Shown: one piece after another, positions 28,770 to 37,231 of the stretch
Numbering within the stretch: the first letter of the stretch is position 1
Layout: each line of letters begins with the position of its first letter
Origin: Phosphoribacter sp037046615
GTDB taxonomy: Bacteria > Actinomycetota > Actinomycetes > Actinomycetales > Dermatophilaceae
Length of the DNA: 64,000 nucleotides
Reading direction: 5' to 3'
Assembly: GCA_037046615.1 (NCBI GenBank)
Contig: JBAOHD010000024.1
Span: 1-64,000, forward strand
Made by a program: the position numbers and the translations under genes
The notes under the pieces: model-generated
What the model saw: the letters and a program-made list of their open reading frames with translations, nothing else
What the model was told of the DNA's origin: nothing
Database searches by the model: none

Positions 28770-28805
28770 AACGGGGGTTGCGAGCTTCGGCTCGCAACCC
28801 CCGTT
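28770..28805 (+). terminator. Strong hairpin terminator between mscL and the convergent large gene
   Basis: A perfect 16-pair stem AACGGGGGTTGCGAGC / GCTCGCAACCCCCGTT closes a TTCG tetraloop. It lies ten bases after the mscL stop. Being symmetrical it could serve both strands. Confidence 0.85.
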
Positions 28806-28892
28806 GTCATGTCTGGAGGGCATCGACGTCGGGTATGCCGCCCGGCCCCCGCCTCTGAAAGCCGGCTGTGCGCCGGGAATCCCGGGGGCGTG

Positions 28893-31800
28893 CTACTCCC
28901 AGTGGGGCGGCCGCTGTTCTTGGAGCCACCTGTCGTGAGCGGACTCGTCGCTCCGCTCGCCCCACCCCGCGTCGGTGTCGTCCCGGGTCTGCTCGACCCC
29001 CGGCTTGATCTGGCGTCGCGCGGTCTCCGCCGGCGTGGACTCGTCGCTCACGGCCTCTCCTTCGGCGGGGTCAGTTTGATCGCCCTGCTCGAGAGTCTGC
29101 TCGCCCAGCTCGGTTGCGTGCTCGGCGGACTGCTCGCCCCTCTCGGTGGCCTGCTCGCTAGCGGCCGCAATCGCGGTCTCCACGTGAGCTTCCTCCAAGC
29201 CTTCCCCAGATGCAGCCTTCGCCATCTCAGCGTGGTGAATGACCGCCGTCGTGACAACCTCACGCATCCGAGCTCGGACTTCCGCGACGATCCGGGCCAC
29301 TTCGCGGGCAGGATCACGGTAGACATCGGTGCTCCACACCGGCACCCACGCCCAGCCGCATCGCGCGAGTTGCTCCGGACGCAGCCGCTCGCGGAACCGC
29401 GTGCCAGGCAACGCGGCATACCCCGGACCGTCGGACGTGACCGCCACGAGATAGCGCCCAGGCACGTCAGGGTGCCCGACAGCGAGGTCGATGCGGTGGG
29501 GGCCGACCCCCCACAGCGGCGCGGCGACGAGACCCTCGGCCAGCAATCGGCCCCAGAGGTAGTCGAGAACGGCGCTGCCGGTCCCGTGCGGCGCGGCGAC
29601 ATCTGCCCCCTCGGGGTGAGCGCCCTGGCGCTCGTCGGTGGACTCCTCGGTGGACTCCGGGGTGGCTTGGTCCGCGCCTTCCGCCCGGGCGAGGAATGCG
29701 CGCAGCCACTGCGTGCCGGCCGTCCGCAGTCGCTCCGGAGCCAGGTCACCCGCGCGCAAGGCGGAGACGACGTGCAACTCACGCAGCGCCCCCGAGAGGG
29801 CCGCGTCGAGAGTCGGCACGGCCTCGTCGGTCAGCGACGGGAAGTGATAGACGACGCGCCCACGAGGGGTGCGGCCATAGCTCACGGCCACGACGACGAC
29901 ATCCGCGGCGGCCGATCCCTCTCCGGGCGTCGTCACCGGCACCTCGCTCGCGCCCTGACGCGCGAGTTCCTCACGGACGAGATCCGCCATGACCCTCGTG
30001 AGCGCGACAACGGCGACGCTCTGCCCATCAGAGGCGCGACGCTCAAGGACGACCTCGACCACCCGGTCGAGCTCTGCGGCGGTCCATTCGACGGGGGCGT
30101 CGCCGGTCGGAGCGAAGGATGCGAGCCCGTCGACCCACTCGAAGGTCACCGGAGACGCAATCGTCGGCGACGACACCCCTCCCAAGAGGTGAGGTATGCC
30201 GTCCGCCCGCAGTCGCGGGTCGGCCGTGGTGTGCCACCAGCGCAACGACCGCGTCGGAAGGGCGTCGGTCGCTGCGGCCAGGAACGAAGTGCGACCTGGG
30301 TCCTGGACGGCCACGTCAGCGCCACTCGACCGGGGCACGCCGACCGCGAAGCGCGACGGTGCGCCTTCGGACCGGTGGCCGACGACGACGACCTGCCGGG
30401 CACGAGAGAGCGCCGAGACCGTCTCGGCCACCGTGACGGAGGCTGCGTCTTCGACGATGACCAGATCGAAAGCCGTTCCCGGAGTGAGGAGTTGGGCCAC
30501 GGCATACGGGCTCATGGCAACGCAAGGACGGACCGCGGTGAGGACTGTCTCGGCCTCGCGGAAGAGGTCTGCGAAGCGCAACCGGCCCCGCCCGGCACCC
30601 ACCTGTGAGCGCAGGAGCTCGACCTGGCGGGCGTGTTCGCGAATCCGCCGACGGGCGACGCGTTGGTGCTGGGCTCTCACGAGGGCGCGGGACTCGGAGC
30701 GGCGGGCCACGTCGAGTTCGCGGAAGCTTGCTGCATGGCGGCGCAGCGCCGGGCCGTCGTGGCCGGCATACCGGGGATCGGCGAGGGTGATCTCTTGGCC
30801 GATCGACCCCCACCAAATGTGCTCGAGCTCGGTGGGCACCTGCGACGCAGCGACATTCCGGCGGGCGAAATCGTCGAGCACCTCGGCCATGCCCGCCGCG
30901 GTCAACTCGGTCAGGACGGGGGTGACCTTGGGCAGGATCGTGAGGCGTTCGGGCCGCGCGGCCAGGTGGTTGAGCCGAGCCCGCACGAGGGGCATTGTCA
31001 GGTCGTGGAAGCCGCCGCCGGCTTCAGTTGCGGCGAGGCGCTCGCCGAGCCAGTACAAGTCGGCGGCGAGCGAGTCGTAGGCCGCTTGAGCCTCGTCGAG
31101 CCGCGGGGAGATCTCGGGGCGACCCCCGGCACCGACGAGGTCGAACCAATACGTGCGCTGTTCGCGGGCAGAGATCAGCTCGGCGTGCAGGTCTGCGGGG
31201 GGCTTACCCGGTCGCAGCAGGCGACGGGTCTGGCGGCGCACGCGCATCCGGGTGAGCCACCCCATCGTGACCTCGTCGTCGCGCTCGCGGAAGTCACGAG
31301 TGCCGGTGGCGGCGACGTGCTCGTCGAGGGGACCGTCGAAAATCTCGGGACGGAAGACTTCGAGGGTGTCTCTGACACCCCGCATCGTCCGCAGCGCGCG
31401 CTCCCAGTCCGCCGGGGTCCGGGCCGGCGGAAGACTCGACTCGGCGAGGATCGCGTCCAAATCCGTTGCGCGCGCGGTGAATCCGTCACCGGCGAGGCGC
31501 GCGAGGATCTGTTGGGCACGCTCGAGGTCGGCGTCGGTGCTGATATCGGCGCCATACCACGGGTCGGAGTGGTCGGGGCCGGCGTCGTCCTCGCGGAGGG
31601 GCGCGTGGGTTGAGCCGGTGTCCCAGGCGCCTGCCGCTGCCGCTGATTGGAGGGCAGCGGAGAGTTCGGCGATCCGCATGGGGCTCAGGTCGCGCAGCGT
31701 CGGACCCGAGATCCGCACGCGTGAACCCGGCGGTGGGGTTTGGGTGGCGAGCTTCGCCATCGCTTCCTGGACCTCGTATGCCGTGACGCCCCAGGGCATA

Positions 31801-33014
31801 CGCCGCTCGTGCAGGGCCTCGACGTGGTCGATGAGCGCACGACGGGCGGTGGTGAGAGCGGCGGCACGTTCGGCGCGTGTGCGCGCGTCGGGGTCGGGGC
31901 GATCACTGCTGGTGAGGTCATCGAGGCTCGCGACGACCGTGGCGACGGCTGACGACCCGAGGGCGTCGGCGCCGAGGAGGTCGAGCACGAGGTCGGGCAA
32001 CTCCGCCTCGCGGAGGCGGGCCGTGAGGTCCCGGACGCTCTGGGCGCGGGGCGTCACGTAGAGGACGCTCTTGCCCTCGTATGCCGCATTGGCCACGAGC
32101 GCGGCCACTGCCTGGGTGCCGCCCGTGCCGCGAGAAGCGTCGAGGACGACGCTGCCACCGGCGCGGACCGCATCGACGATCGACTGTTGGGCGGGGTCGA
32201 GGTCGATGGGGGCGACCTCACGGTCCAGGTCCGGCTCTTCGACGACCGGAGGGGTGGCTGCGGGGAGGCGATCCCGGGCGTGCGGGTCGCCGGCGAGGGC
32301 TGCAACCAGGTCGACCTGGGCGAGCCACCGCGCGTTGGCGCTGACATCGGCGACCATGTCGAGCTTGGCGTAGGGATACGTGCCCACGACGATCCGCGGA
32401 GTCACCGAGAAGCCCGGGACGTCGGCGCAGAGGCGACCGAGGGCGGCATACACGGGATAGGGGTCGAATCCGAAGCCACCCTCGGCGAGGCCGACGAGAG
32501 CGATGGGGTCGACGTCGATGCCCGCGACGGAGCGGAGGTAGTTGACCAGAGCCGGGTTGACCTCGACGTTGTCGCCGAGGTCGAGGACATAGTCGGGTTG
32601 GGAGGCTTGGCCCTCCGAGCGGGTGTCGGCGCTGCCGGCGTGAGCCGTCGAGCGGAGGGTGCACGCCCGCAGCAGCACCGGCGCCTCGACGACGGCGCCC
32701 GCGCGGGGCGGGTCCCACGTAGCGACGCCGATGACGACGAACCCACAGGCCAGGCCACGGGTCTCGAGGAGGTCTTCGGTCTGGTCGTGGATGCGCCGAG
32801 CGACGACGAGTGCCTCGTCAAAGGCACCGGCTTCACGGACGAGGTCGCTCAGGCGGGTCTGGCGGCCTGCCAGGAGCATCGACACCCCGCCGGGATGAGC
32901 GGTCGTGAGGTCGAGCAGGCAGTCGCGTCGGGTCGGCGCCCAGAGCAGGGTGTTGGCGCCGCCGACATCCGAGAGCTCTCGCGCCCACCCGGCGATCGAT
33001 TCGGCGACAGTCAT
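28893..33014 (-). CDS. Giant degenerate helicase/nuclease-like protein (DUF4011-type architecture)
   Basis: 1373 residues, frame intact. Residues about 25-110 resemble the DUF4011 N-terminal domain. Residues 271-301 align with the Q-motif and P-loop of superfamily 1 helicases (DLDPAQQSIVDAV then ASRGTGGTQ), but the catalytic Lys of G-x-G-K-T/S is Gly. Around residue 848 the Walker B position reads FDLVIVEDAASV instead of a DEA-type box. Residues about 1170-1235 resemble a Vsr/MTES_1575-type nuclease (RIDLAVGHPDVPGRYLVAV, CGWAWVPVWSTD), but the usual Glu-x-Asp-Gly is Thr-Ser-Asp-Gly. A Gln/Glu-rich segment follows. Both catalytic centres look inactive. The function is unknown; it sits beside a tRNA gene. 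Confidence 0.6.
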   Translation of the reverse strand: MTVAESIAGWARELSDVGGANTLLWAPTRRDCLLDLTTAHPGGVSMLLAGRQTRLSDLVREAGAFDEALVVARRIHDQTEDLLETRGLACGFVVIGVATWDPPRAGAVVEAPVLLRACTLRSTAHAGSADTRSEGQASQPDYVLDLGDNVEVNPALVNYLRSVAGIDVDPIALVGLAEGGFGFDPYPVYAALGRLCADVPGFSVTPRIVVGTYPYAKLDMVADVSANARWLAQVDLVAALAGDPHARDRLPAATPPVVEEPDLDREVAPIDLDPAQQSIVDAVRAGGSVVLDASRGTGGTQAVAALVANAAYEGKSVLYVTPRAQSVRDLTARLREAELPDLVLDLLGADALGSSAVATVVASLDDLTSSDRPDPDARTRAERAAALTTARRALIDHVEALHERRMPWGVTAYEVQEAMAKLATQTPPPGSRVRISGPTLRDLSPMRIAELSAALQSAAAAGAWDTGSTHAPLREDDAGPDHSDPWYGADISTDADLERAQQILARLAGDGFTARATDLDAILAESSLPPARTPADWERALRTMRGVRDTLEVFRPEIFDGPLDEHVAATGTRDFRERDDEVTMGWLTRMRVRRQTRRLLRPGKPPADLHAELISAREQRTYWFDLVGAGGRPEISPRLDEAQAAYDSLAADLYWLGERLAATEAGGGFHDLTMPLVRARLNHLAARPERLTILPKVTPVLTELTAAGMAEVLDDFARRNVAASQVPTELEHIWWGSIGQEITLADPRYAGHDGPALRRHAASFRELDVARRSESRALVRAQHQRVARRRIREHARQVELLRSQVGAGRGRLRFADLFREAETVLTAVRPCVAMSPYAVAQLLTPGTAFDLVIVEDAASVTVAETVSALSRARQVVVVGHRSEGAPSRFAVGVPRSSGADVAVQDPGRTSFLAAATDALPTRSLRWWHTTADPRLRADGIPHLLGGVSSPTIASPVTFEWVDGLASFAPTGDAPVEWTAAELDRVVEVVLERRASDGQSVAVVALTRVMADLVREELARQGASEVPVTTPGEGSAAADVVVVAVSYGRTPRGRVVYHFPSLTDEAVPTLDAALSGALRELHVVSALRAGDLAPERLRTAGTQWLRAFLARAEGADQATPESTEESTDERQGAHPEGADVAAPHGTGSAVLDYLWGRLLAEGLVAAPLWGVGPHRIDLAVGHPDVPGRYLVAVTSDGPGYAALPGTRFRERLRPEQLARCGWAWVPVWSTDVYRDPAREVARIVAEVRARMREVVTTAVIHHAEMAKAASGEGLEEAHVETAIAAASEQATERGEQSAEHATELGEQTLEQGDQTDPAEGEAVSDESTPAETARRQIKPGVEQTRDDTDAGWGERSDESAHDRWLQEQRPPHWE

Positions 33015-33212
33015 CCCAGCAGGCTAACCAGTGGGCCCGCTTGCGCCTCGGCGGCTGGCCGGGGTGTTCCCGATCCGAGTGGGATTCCGCGGGATTCTTG
33101 GGGCGATCCCGGCGGGAAGCACAGGTCCGTCGGCGGGAGATTCGCCGGGCTGGCGCGCTGGCAGCTAGCCTTGACCGCGCGTCGAGTCACGGCTCTGCCA
33201 GGGCCTGCTGTC

Positions 33213-33243
33213 GTCTGGGTTGTCTGGGTTGTCTGGGTTGTCT
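33213..33243. repeat. 9-base tandem repeat (GTCTGGGTT, 3.4 copies)
   Basis: Three exact copies of GTCTGGGTT plus GTCT, located between the large minus-strand gene and tRNA-Arg. It lies in a 266-base gap (33015-33280) that otherwise holds no recognisable feature. Confidence 0.8.
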
Positions 33244-33280
33244 CCGCGGCCCGGGCGGTCGGATGGCTGTCGGCGCCCCC

Positions 33281-33353
33281 GCCCTCGTAGCTCAGGGGAT
33301 AGAGCACCGCTCTCCTAAAGCGGGTGTCGCGCGTTCGATTCGCGCCGGGGGCA
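33281..33353 (+). tRNA. tRNA-Arg (anticodon CCT)
   Basis: 73 nt: acceptor GCCCTCG pairs with CGGGGGC (one G-T pair), D arm GCTCAGGGGATAGAGC, anticodon loop CTCCTAA giving CCT (reads AGG), T loop CGTTCGATTCG, discriminator A. The CCA end is not fully encoded. It reads in the plus direction, back to back with the large degenerate helicase gene. Confidence 0.95.
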
Positions 33354-33386
33354 CAGGTTTCCGTCAGTGGCACCGTGGAGGGCAGC

Positions 33387-34187
33387 TCAGGCTGAGGTGA
33401 TGTCCCCCGGGATGAAACCCAAGAGCCGCGCGACCTCGCCGACCGCGGGGTCATGGCAGCGCAGGAGCGATGCGCCGTATTCGACGGCAAGGGTCGTGAA
33501 GGCCGCGATCAACCACTCGTTGGGCACTCGCGGCACCGCCACCAGAGTGGGCAGCCCAAAAGTCTCACCCAAGGCACGTGTCTGCCGGATCGTCTCGACC
33601 TGATACTTCGAGAACTCCGAATACGGCATCGGATAGGAATACCCGATCCCTGCGTCGACGATGAGCTTGCGCACTCCGGCGGCCCGCAGCCGCTCGACGT
33701 TGGCACGCAACCCGACGGCATACTGCCCGCGCAGGTCGCGTTCGATGTCCACCCCGTCGACATCGAATGGCGTATCCCGCGGTGTGAAGCTCGTGATGCA
33801 CATGAGGTCGAGCTCGCCGATCTCGCGCAACACTGCGTCGTCGCGCACGCTGCCGCTGAGGTTGGCCGCGACCGCCCCGGCGTCTGCGCACGCCCGGATG
33901 ACCTCGCCGATCTCGGTCTCCACCGCGACCGGGTGGCCGTCGGCGGTCAGCGCTTCGACGACCGGCACGAGCCGGTCGATCTGCTCCTGGGCCGACATTC
34001 GGCGCACGGCGTAGTGCGACGACTGCGCCCCGATGTCCAGCCCCGCAAAGCCCGCCTCGCGATATTCCTCCCCCATCCGGAGCGCATCATCGACGGTCGC
34101 GGCATACCGGAGGACGTCCGGTTTTTCGTTCATGAGATTGATGACCCCGACGATCCCCGCCACGGGGAACTCGTGTCGTTCGCTCAT
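33387..34187 (-). CDS. Dihydropteroate synthase-like protein of unknown substrate
   Basis: Start chosen at ATG 34187, which overlaps the upstream stop (ATGA); 266 residues. The order of motifs follows DHPS: GIVGVINLMNEKPDVLRYAA replaces the folate-enzyme N-x-T-P-D-S-F, GFAGLDIGAQSSHYAVRRM replaces D-I-G-G-E-S-T-R-P, then ANLSGSV, KLIVDAGIGYSYP and SLLRCHDPAVGEVARLLGF. The pterin-barrel fold seems kept but pABA-site residues differ, so folate synthesis is doubtful. It is coupled to a flavin-type oxidase gene. The true reaction is not predictable from the sequence. Confidence 0.65.
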   Translation of the reverse strand: MSERHEFPVAGIVGVINLMNEKPDVLRYAATVDDALRMGEEYREAGFAGLDIGAQSSHYAVRRMSAQEQIDRLVPVVEALTADGHPVAVETEIGEVIRACADAGAVAANLSGSVRDDAVLREIGELDLMCITSFTPRDTPFDVDGVDIERDLRGQYAVGLRANVERLRAAGVRKLIVDAGIGYSYPMPYSEFSKYQVETIRQTRALGETFGLPTLVAVPRVPNEWLIAAFTTLAVEYGASLLRCHDPAVGEVARLLGFIPGDITSA

Positions 34188-34642
34188 GCCAGCCACTCCC
34201 CCGAGCGCATGACGACCCGGTCAGGATGCTCTTCCTCGGGACCCCACACATCGACTTGGCGCAGCCCGATGACGAAGTAGGAGAACGTCCCCGACGACTG
34301 ACGCGGGTCCCAATCGCTCTGGGTCGCAAAGACATTGTCAATCTCGGACGTGTCAGATCCCGGTCCGCGATCGATGACCTCGGCCAGCCGGCCGGTCACG
34401 AGCACGACATCGTGCGTCGCCCCGAAAGCCAGCTTGGCGGTGGACGTCTCACGGAGGTTTTTCGCGGTCTGCGAGGTCGGGCTCGTGCAGATGACGATCC
34501 CCTCGGGGATCCACGCAAACGAGAACGGCACGAGGTGCGCCCGGCCGCGGCCATTGGCCGTGGCGACCCACACGTGTCCATCGGTCTGCCGGAAGACCCG
34601 CTCGGCATGGGCGCGCCGCTCCTGGGGCGATCTGCCTGTCAT
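34184..34642 (-). CDS. Pyridoxamine 5'-phosphate oxidase-family / F420-type flavin protein
   Basis: 152 residues. The split-barrel pattern is visible: HVWVATANGRGRAHLVPFSF, IVICTSPTSQTAKNL, KLAFGATHDVVLVTGRLAEV. The ending TFSYFVIGLRQVDVWGP is typical of small PPOX-class F420/FMN-dependent proteins. Members reduce or oxidise diverse substrates. Its stop overlaps the start of the DHPS-like gene, so the two are probably used together. The cofactor cannot be decided. Confidence 0.7.
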   Translation of the reverse strand: MTGRSPQERRAHAERVFRQTDGHVWVATANGRGRAHLVPFSFAWIPEGIVICTSPTSQTAKNLRETSTAKLAFGATHDVVLVTGRLAEVIDRGPGSDTSEIDNVFATQSDWDPRQSSGTFSYFVIGLRQVDVWGPEEEHPDRVVMRSGEWLA

Positions 34643-34651
34643 TGTCGAAGT

Positions 34652-35590
34652 CTAGGTCGCCTCGCCCACACTGCCGCCGCCGATGCCGCTCGGCGACACC
34701 CCCAACACGTGGTCGCGGAACAGCTCCGCCGACGGCAGGAGCCGCCGCTCGGTCGACCACACCAACCCCACGTCGCGAAAGGCACCCGCGTCCTCGAGCC
34801 GCACGAGCCGCGCCTCCCCGGAGCGCGCGGGCACCGGGTCGGCGCCCATGGCCGGCACGATCGCCACCCCCACCCCCGCCGACACAAACCCCCGCACCGT
34901 CGGCAGGTCGTCGACCTCGACCGCGACGCGGGGCTCGAAGCCGGCGTCGCGGCACACCTGCACCACAGCGGCACGAAGGTGCGACGGCGGACGGAGCATG
35001 ACGAAACCCTCCTCCGCCGCCTCAGCCAGACGCATCTGCCCGCGGTCGGCCCACCGGTGCGCCCCTGGGACGGCGAGGAAGAGCGGCTCGCGATAGAGCC
35101 GCTGCCACTGCACAGGTATGCCGTGCGCCGGCCGGCTCGCGGTGATCTCGAGGTCGATCCGCGTGTCGTCCAACCCCGCCTCGGGCGCGCTCACGAGCCC
35201 CTCCTGTCCCGCCTGCCGCAGGACAAACCGCACCTCGGGGTATGCAGCGTGGAATCCGGCAATGATCGACGGCACGAGCCACGTGCCGAGTGAGAGGTCA
35301 TAGGCAAGGGTGACCGTGCCTCGCCGCGCATCGACGAGCTGGTCGACGGCGGCAAGTCCGTCATCGAGCTGGTTGACGAGCCGGTCGACGTGCCTCTTGA
35401 ATACCGCTCCAGCGTGCGTCGGCCGCAGGTGACGCCCCGCCTTCGCCAGCAACGGCGTGCCCACGTCGGCCGACAGGGCGGCAAGCGCGCGCGACACCTT
35501 GGGCTGGCTCACCATCCACGTCTCGGCGACTTCGGTCACCGTGGCGCCCTCGGAGACCTCCTGGAACCAGCGCAGCGCGTCCGTATCCAT
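34652..35590 (-). CDS. LysR-family transcriptional regulator
   Basis: 312 residues. The N-terminal winged helix-turn-helix (ALRWFQEVSEGATVTEVAET, WMVSQPKVSRALAALSADVG) is classical LysR, followed by a two-lobed periplasmic-binding-like effector domain (TVTLAYDLSLGTWLVPSIIA, then PEVRFVLRQAGQEGL). The upstream intergenic region carries four copies of a TATCCATGC element, one over its own start, which suggests autoregulation and control of the divergent small gene at 35678. The effector is unknown. Confidence 0.85.
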   Translation of the reverse strand: MDTDALRWFQEVSEGATVTEVAETWMVSQPKVSRALAALSADVGTPLLAKAGRHLRPTHAGAVFKRHVDRLVNQLDDGLAAVDQLVDARRGTVTLAYDLSLGTWLVPSIIAGFHAAYPEVRFVLRQAGQEGLVSAPEAGLDDTRIDLEITASRPAHGIPVQWQRLYREPLFLAVPGAHRWADRGQMRLAEAAEEGFVMLRPPSHLRAAVVQVCRDAGFEPRVAVEVDDLPTVRGFVSAGVGVAIVPAMGADPVPARSGEARLVRLEDAGAFRDVGLVWSTERRLLPSAELFRDHVLGVSPSGIGGGSVGEAT

Positions 35591-35656
35591 GCCTCCACCT
35601 TATCCATGCACTTTCTGAATAGCTCAGGCTCCATGCAGGTATTGGACGCATGGATA
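35584..35656. promoter_or_regulatory. Probable LysR operator: four copies of (TA)TCCATGC
   Basis: TATCCATGC at 35584 and 35601, TCCATGCA at 35630 and the inverted GCATGGATA at 35648-35656 lie between the LysR gene and the divergent small gene. The last two form an inverted pair. LysR proteins typically bind such sites around the shared promoter. Confidence 0.55.
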
Positions 35657-35677
35657 CCCGCCAGGGATCATTGAGAT

Positions 35678-35941
35678 ATGAACAACCGCAAGTACCGCAA
35701 TGCCCCCACGTATGCCGCCCACCTCATGGCCTCGTTCCGCGAGGACCTCGGCGCCCGGCGCGCTGCCCGCGCTGCCCGCCGCAAGCTCCAGGCCGAGTTG
35801 GCGTCCTACTCGACGAAGTCCGACATCGACGACCTGCTCGCTGCGGTCGACCGTGAGGAGTCGATCGAGGCCGAAGCCATGCGCGACATTCTCCACTTCC
35901 AGCTGCAGCACCTGAACCGCGGCGCCTCGATCGCGGCCTGA
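35678..35941 (+). CDS. Small basic protein of unknown function, possible LysR target
   Basis: 87 residues: NRKYRNAPTYAAHLMASFRE, then an Arg/Ala-rich helix (GARRAARAARRKLQAELASY) and an acidic helix (IDDLLAAVDREESIEAEAMR). No membrane segment, signal or cysteine is present. It looks like a mostly helical cytosolic protein. It begins just after the shared operator region and is divergent from the LysR gene. I recognise no family with certainty. Confidence 0.65.
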   Translation: MNNRKYRNAPTYAAHLMASFREDLGARRAARAARRKLQAELASYSTKSDIDDLLAAVDREESIEAEAMRDILHFQLQHLNRGASIAA

Positions 35942-36003
35942 GCTGCCAGCCCCTCTGAGCTGCCCTCACCGGCGGCCGAGGTTGCCGCCCGAGTCAGCCG
36001 GAG

Positions 36004-36049
36004 ACACCAACAGCGCTGCCGCCCCGAGGGGCGGCAGCGCTGTTGGTGT
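36004..36049. terminator. Bidirectional hairpin terminator
   Basis: A 22-pair perfect inverted repeat (ACACCAACAGCGCTGCCGCC with continuing CC, and its complement) lies between the convergent small gene and the NlpC/P60 gene. The stem is followed on the plus strand by TTGTCT and can serve both strands. Confidence 0.85.
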
Positions 36050-36112
36050 TGTCTGGAGAGGTGCCGCACCCGCGGCCCGAGGGACCGGCGGGCCGGCCCA
36101 CGCGGCATACCG

Positions 36113-36862
36113 TCAGTAACGGCCGTAGCTGAGATTGCCCGACCAGATCTTGTGCAGGCTCACGCGCGTGCCACTGCTGGCCGAGTCGATGGTCATGCCC
36201 GGGCCGGCGTAGATGCCGACGTGCGTCGCGGGGATGCCCCAGAAGACGAGGTCGCCCGGCTGGGGGTTGGACACCTTGGTCGAGGCCTGTCGCTGGGCCT
36301 CTGCCGTGCGGGGGATCGAGATGCCGGCCTGGCGGTAGACGTACTGGGTGAAGCCCGAGCAGTCGAAGCCTGCCGTCGTCGTGCCGCCGTAGCGGTAGGG
36401 GATGCCGTAGAGGCTCTTGGCGATGCCGATGATCGTGCCGTCGTTGGGCGCCGGGGCGGCGACGGGGGCGGGCGCGGCCTTGGCGGCAGGCGCGGCCGGA
36501 GCAGCGGGCGCGGCCGGAGCAGCGGGCGCAGCAGCCCGAGTCGTCGAGCGGGAGACGGCAGCCGGAGCGGCGGCGACCTTCTTGACCTTGAACCCGAAAG
36601 AGCCGTAGCTCTCGGTCGCGGCCGGAGCGGACGGGGCCGTGACAACGGCGCCGAGGGTCTGGGTCTGCGACGCGTCGACGGTCGTCACGCTGCTGACAGC
36701 CGTCGCGGGCACGGCCATGCCCGCGATCAGGCCACCGGACACGATGGCCACGGAGGACAGACGCACCGCCGGTTTCACGGAGTCGGTGGCGATGTGGGTG
36801 AGTTCGGTGATGGGCGAGTAGCCCGGGGCACGGTGGCGCCCGACGTGATTGGTCACGGTCAA
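36113..36862 (-). CDS. Secreted NlpC/P60 peptidoglycan endopeptidase
   Basis: GTG at 36862 with Shine-Dalgarno AGGAGAGG; 249 residues. A long basic leader and hydrophobic segment (LSSVAIVSGGLIAGMAVPAT) form the export signal; an Ala/Pro linker with APAAP repeats spans residues about 100-140. The catalytic domain holds the Cys of AGFDCSGFTQYVY and the His of PATHVGIYAG. Such enzymes cut the D-Glu to diaminopimelate bond in peptide stems. A c-di-AMP riboswitch lies in its leader, so the gene is probably lowered when c-di-AMP is high. Confidence 0.88.
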   Translation of the reverse strand: MTVTNHVGRHRAPGYSPITELTHIATDSVKPAVRLSSVAIVSGGLIAGMAVPATAVSSVTTVDASQTQTLGAVVTAPSAPAATESYGSFGFKVKKVAAAPAAVSRSTTRAAAPAAPAAPAAPAAPAAKAAPAPVAAPAPNDGTIIGIAKSLYGIPYRYGGTTTAGFDCSGFTQYVYRQAGISIPRTAEAQRQASTKVSNPQPGDLVFWGIPATHVGIYAGPGMTIDSASSGTRVSLHKIWSGNLSYGRY

Positions 36863-36872
36863 CCTCTCCTAA

Positions 36873-37053
36873 CGCCTTCGAGGTGAGCTGTCGGGTTCGG
36901 GTGGGAGTCACCCGGCTCACGGTCCCGATCACTCGGTCCGGGAGCTTCACCCCAAGGACGTCTCACGACGTCCGAAAGTGGTTCCCCCGCTCCTGCCAGG
37001 CGGTGTTCGTCAACTTCCGCGGCCAGTGGCAGGACTCGGCGTCTGCCCGCGGA
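36873..37053 (-). promoter_or_regulatory. c-di-AMP (ydaO/yuaA) riboswitch
   Basis: Reading the minus strand, the leader contains GCCGAGTCCTGCC, GGAGCGGGGGAACCA, TTGGGGTGAA and CCCGAACCCGACAGCT, ending ACCTCGAAGGCG. These are the conserved blocks of the ydaO riboswitch in the right order. The end lies a few bases before the Shine-Dalgarno of the NlpC/P60 gene, so it may mask ribosome binding. The same pairing with cell-wall hydrolase genes is known in actinobacteria. A TACAGT-like -10 lies just upstream near 37085. Confidence 0.85.
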
Positions 37054-37231
37054 AACCACCCGTGGCCGGGCAGCTTCCGGAACTGTAACTGACAGAACAC
37101 CCAATGTCACATTCCGGTTACGGTGATTTTGCGAGATTCTGCCGCCCTGGAGCGGTGAGCCCGCTCACATCGCCAGACGCGGGTGCCGCGCGTCACCCGT
37201 GCGGAATCCCCTCCGGCTGGACGAGCAGCGG

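Noticed and set aside
28809..30608. A 599-residue plus-strand frame opposite the large helicase-like gene
   Set aside because: The minus-strand protein has coherent helicase and nuclease motifs over 4.1 kb; the plus frame has none.
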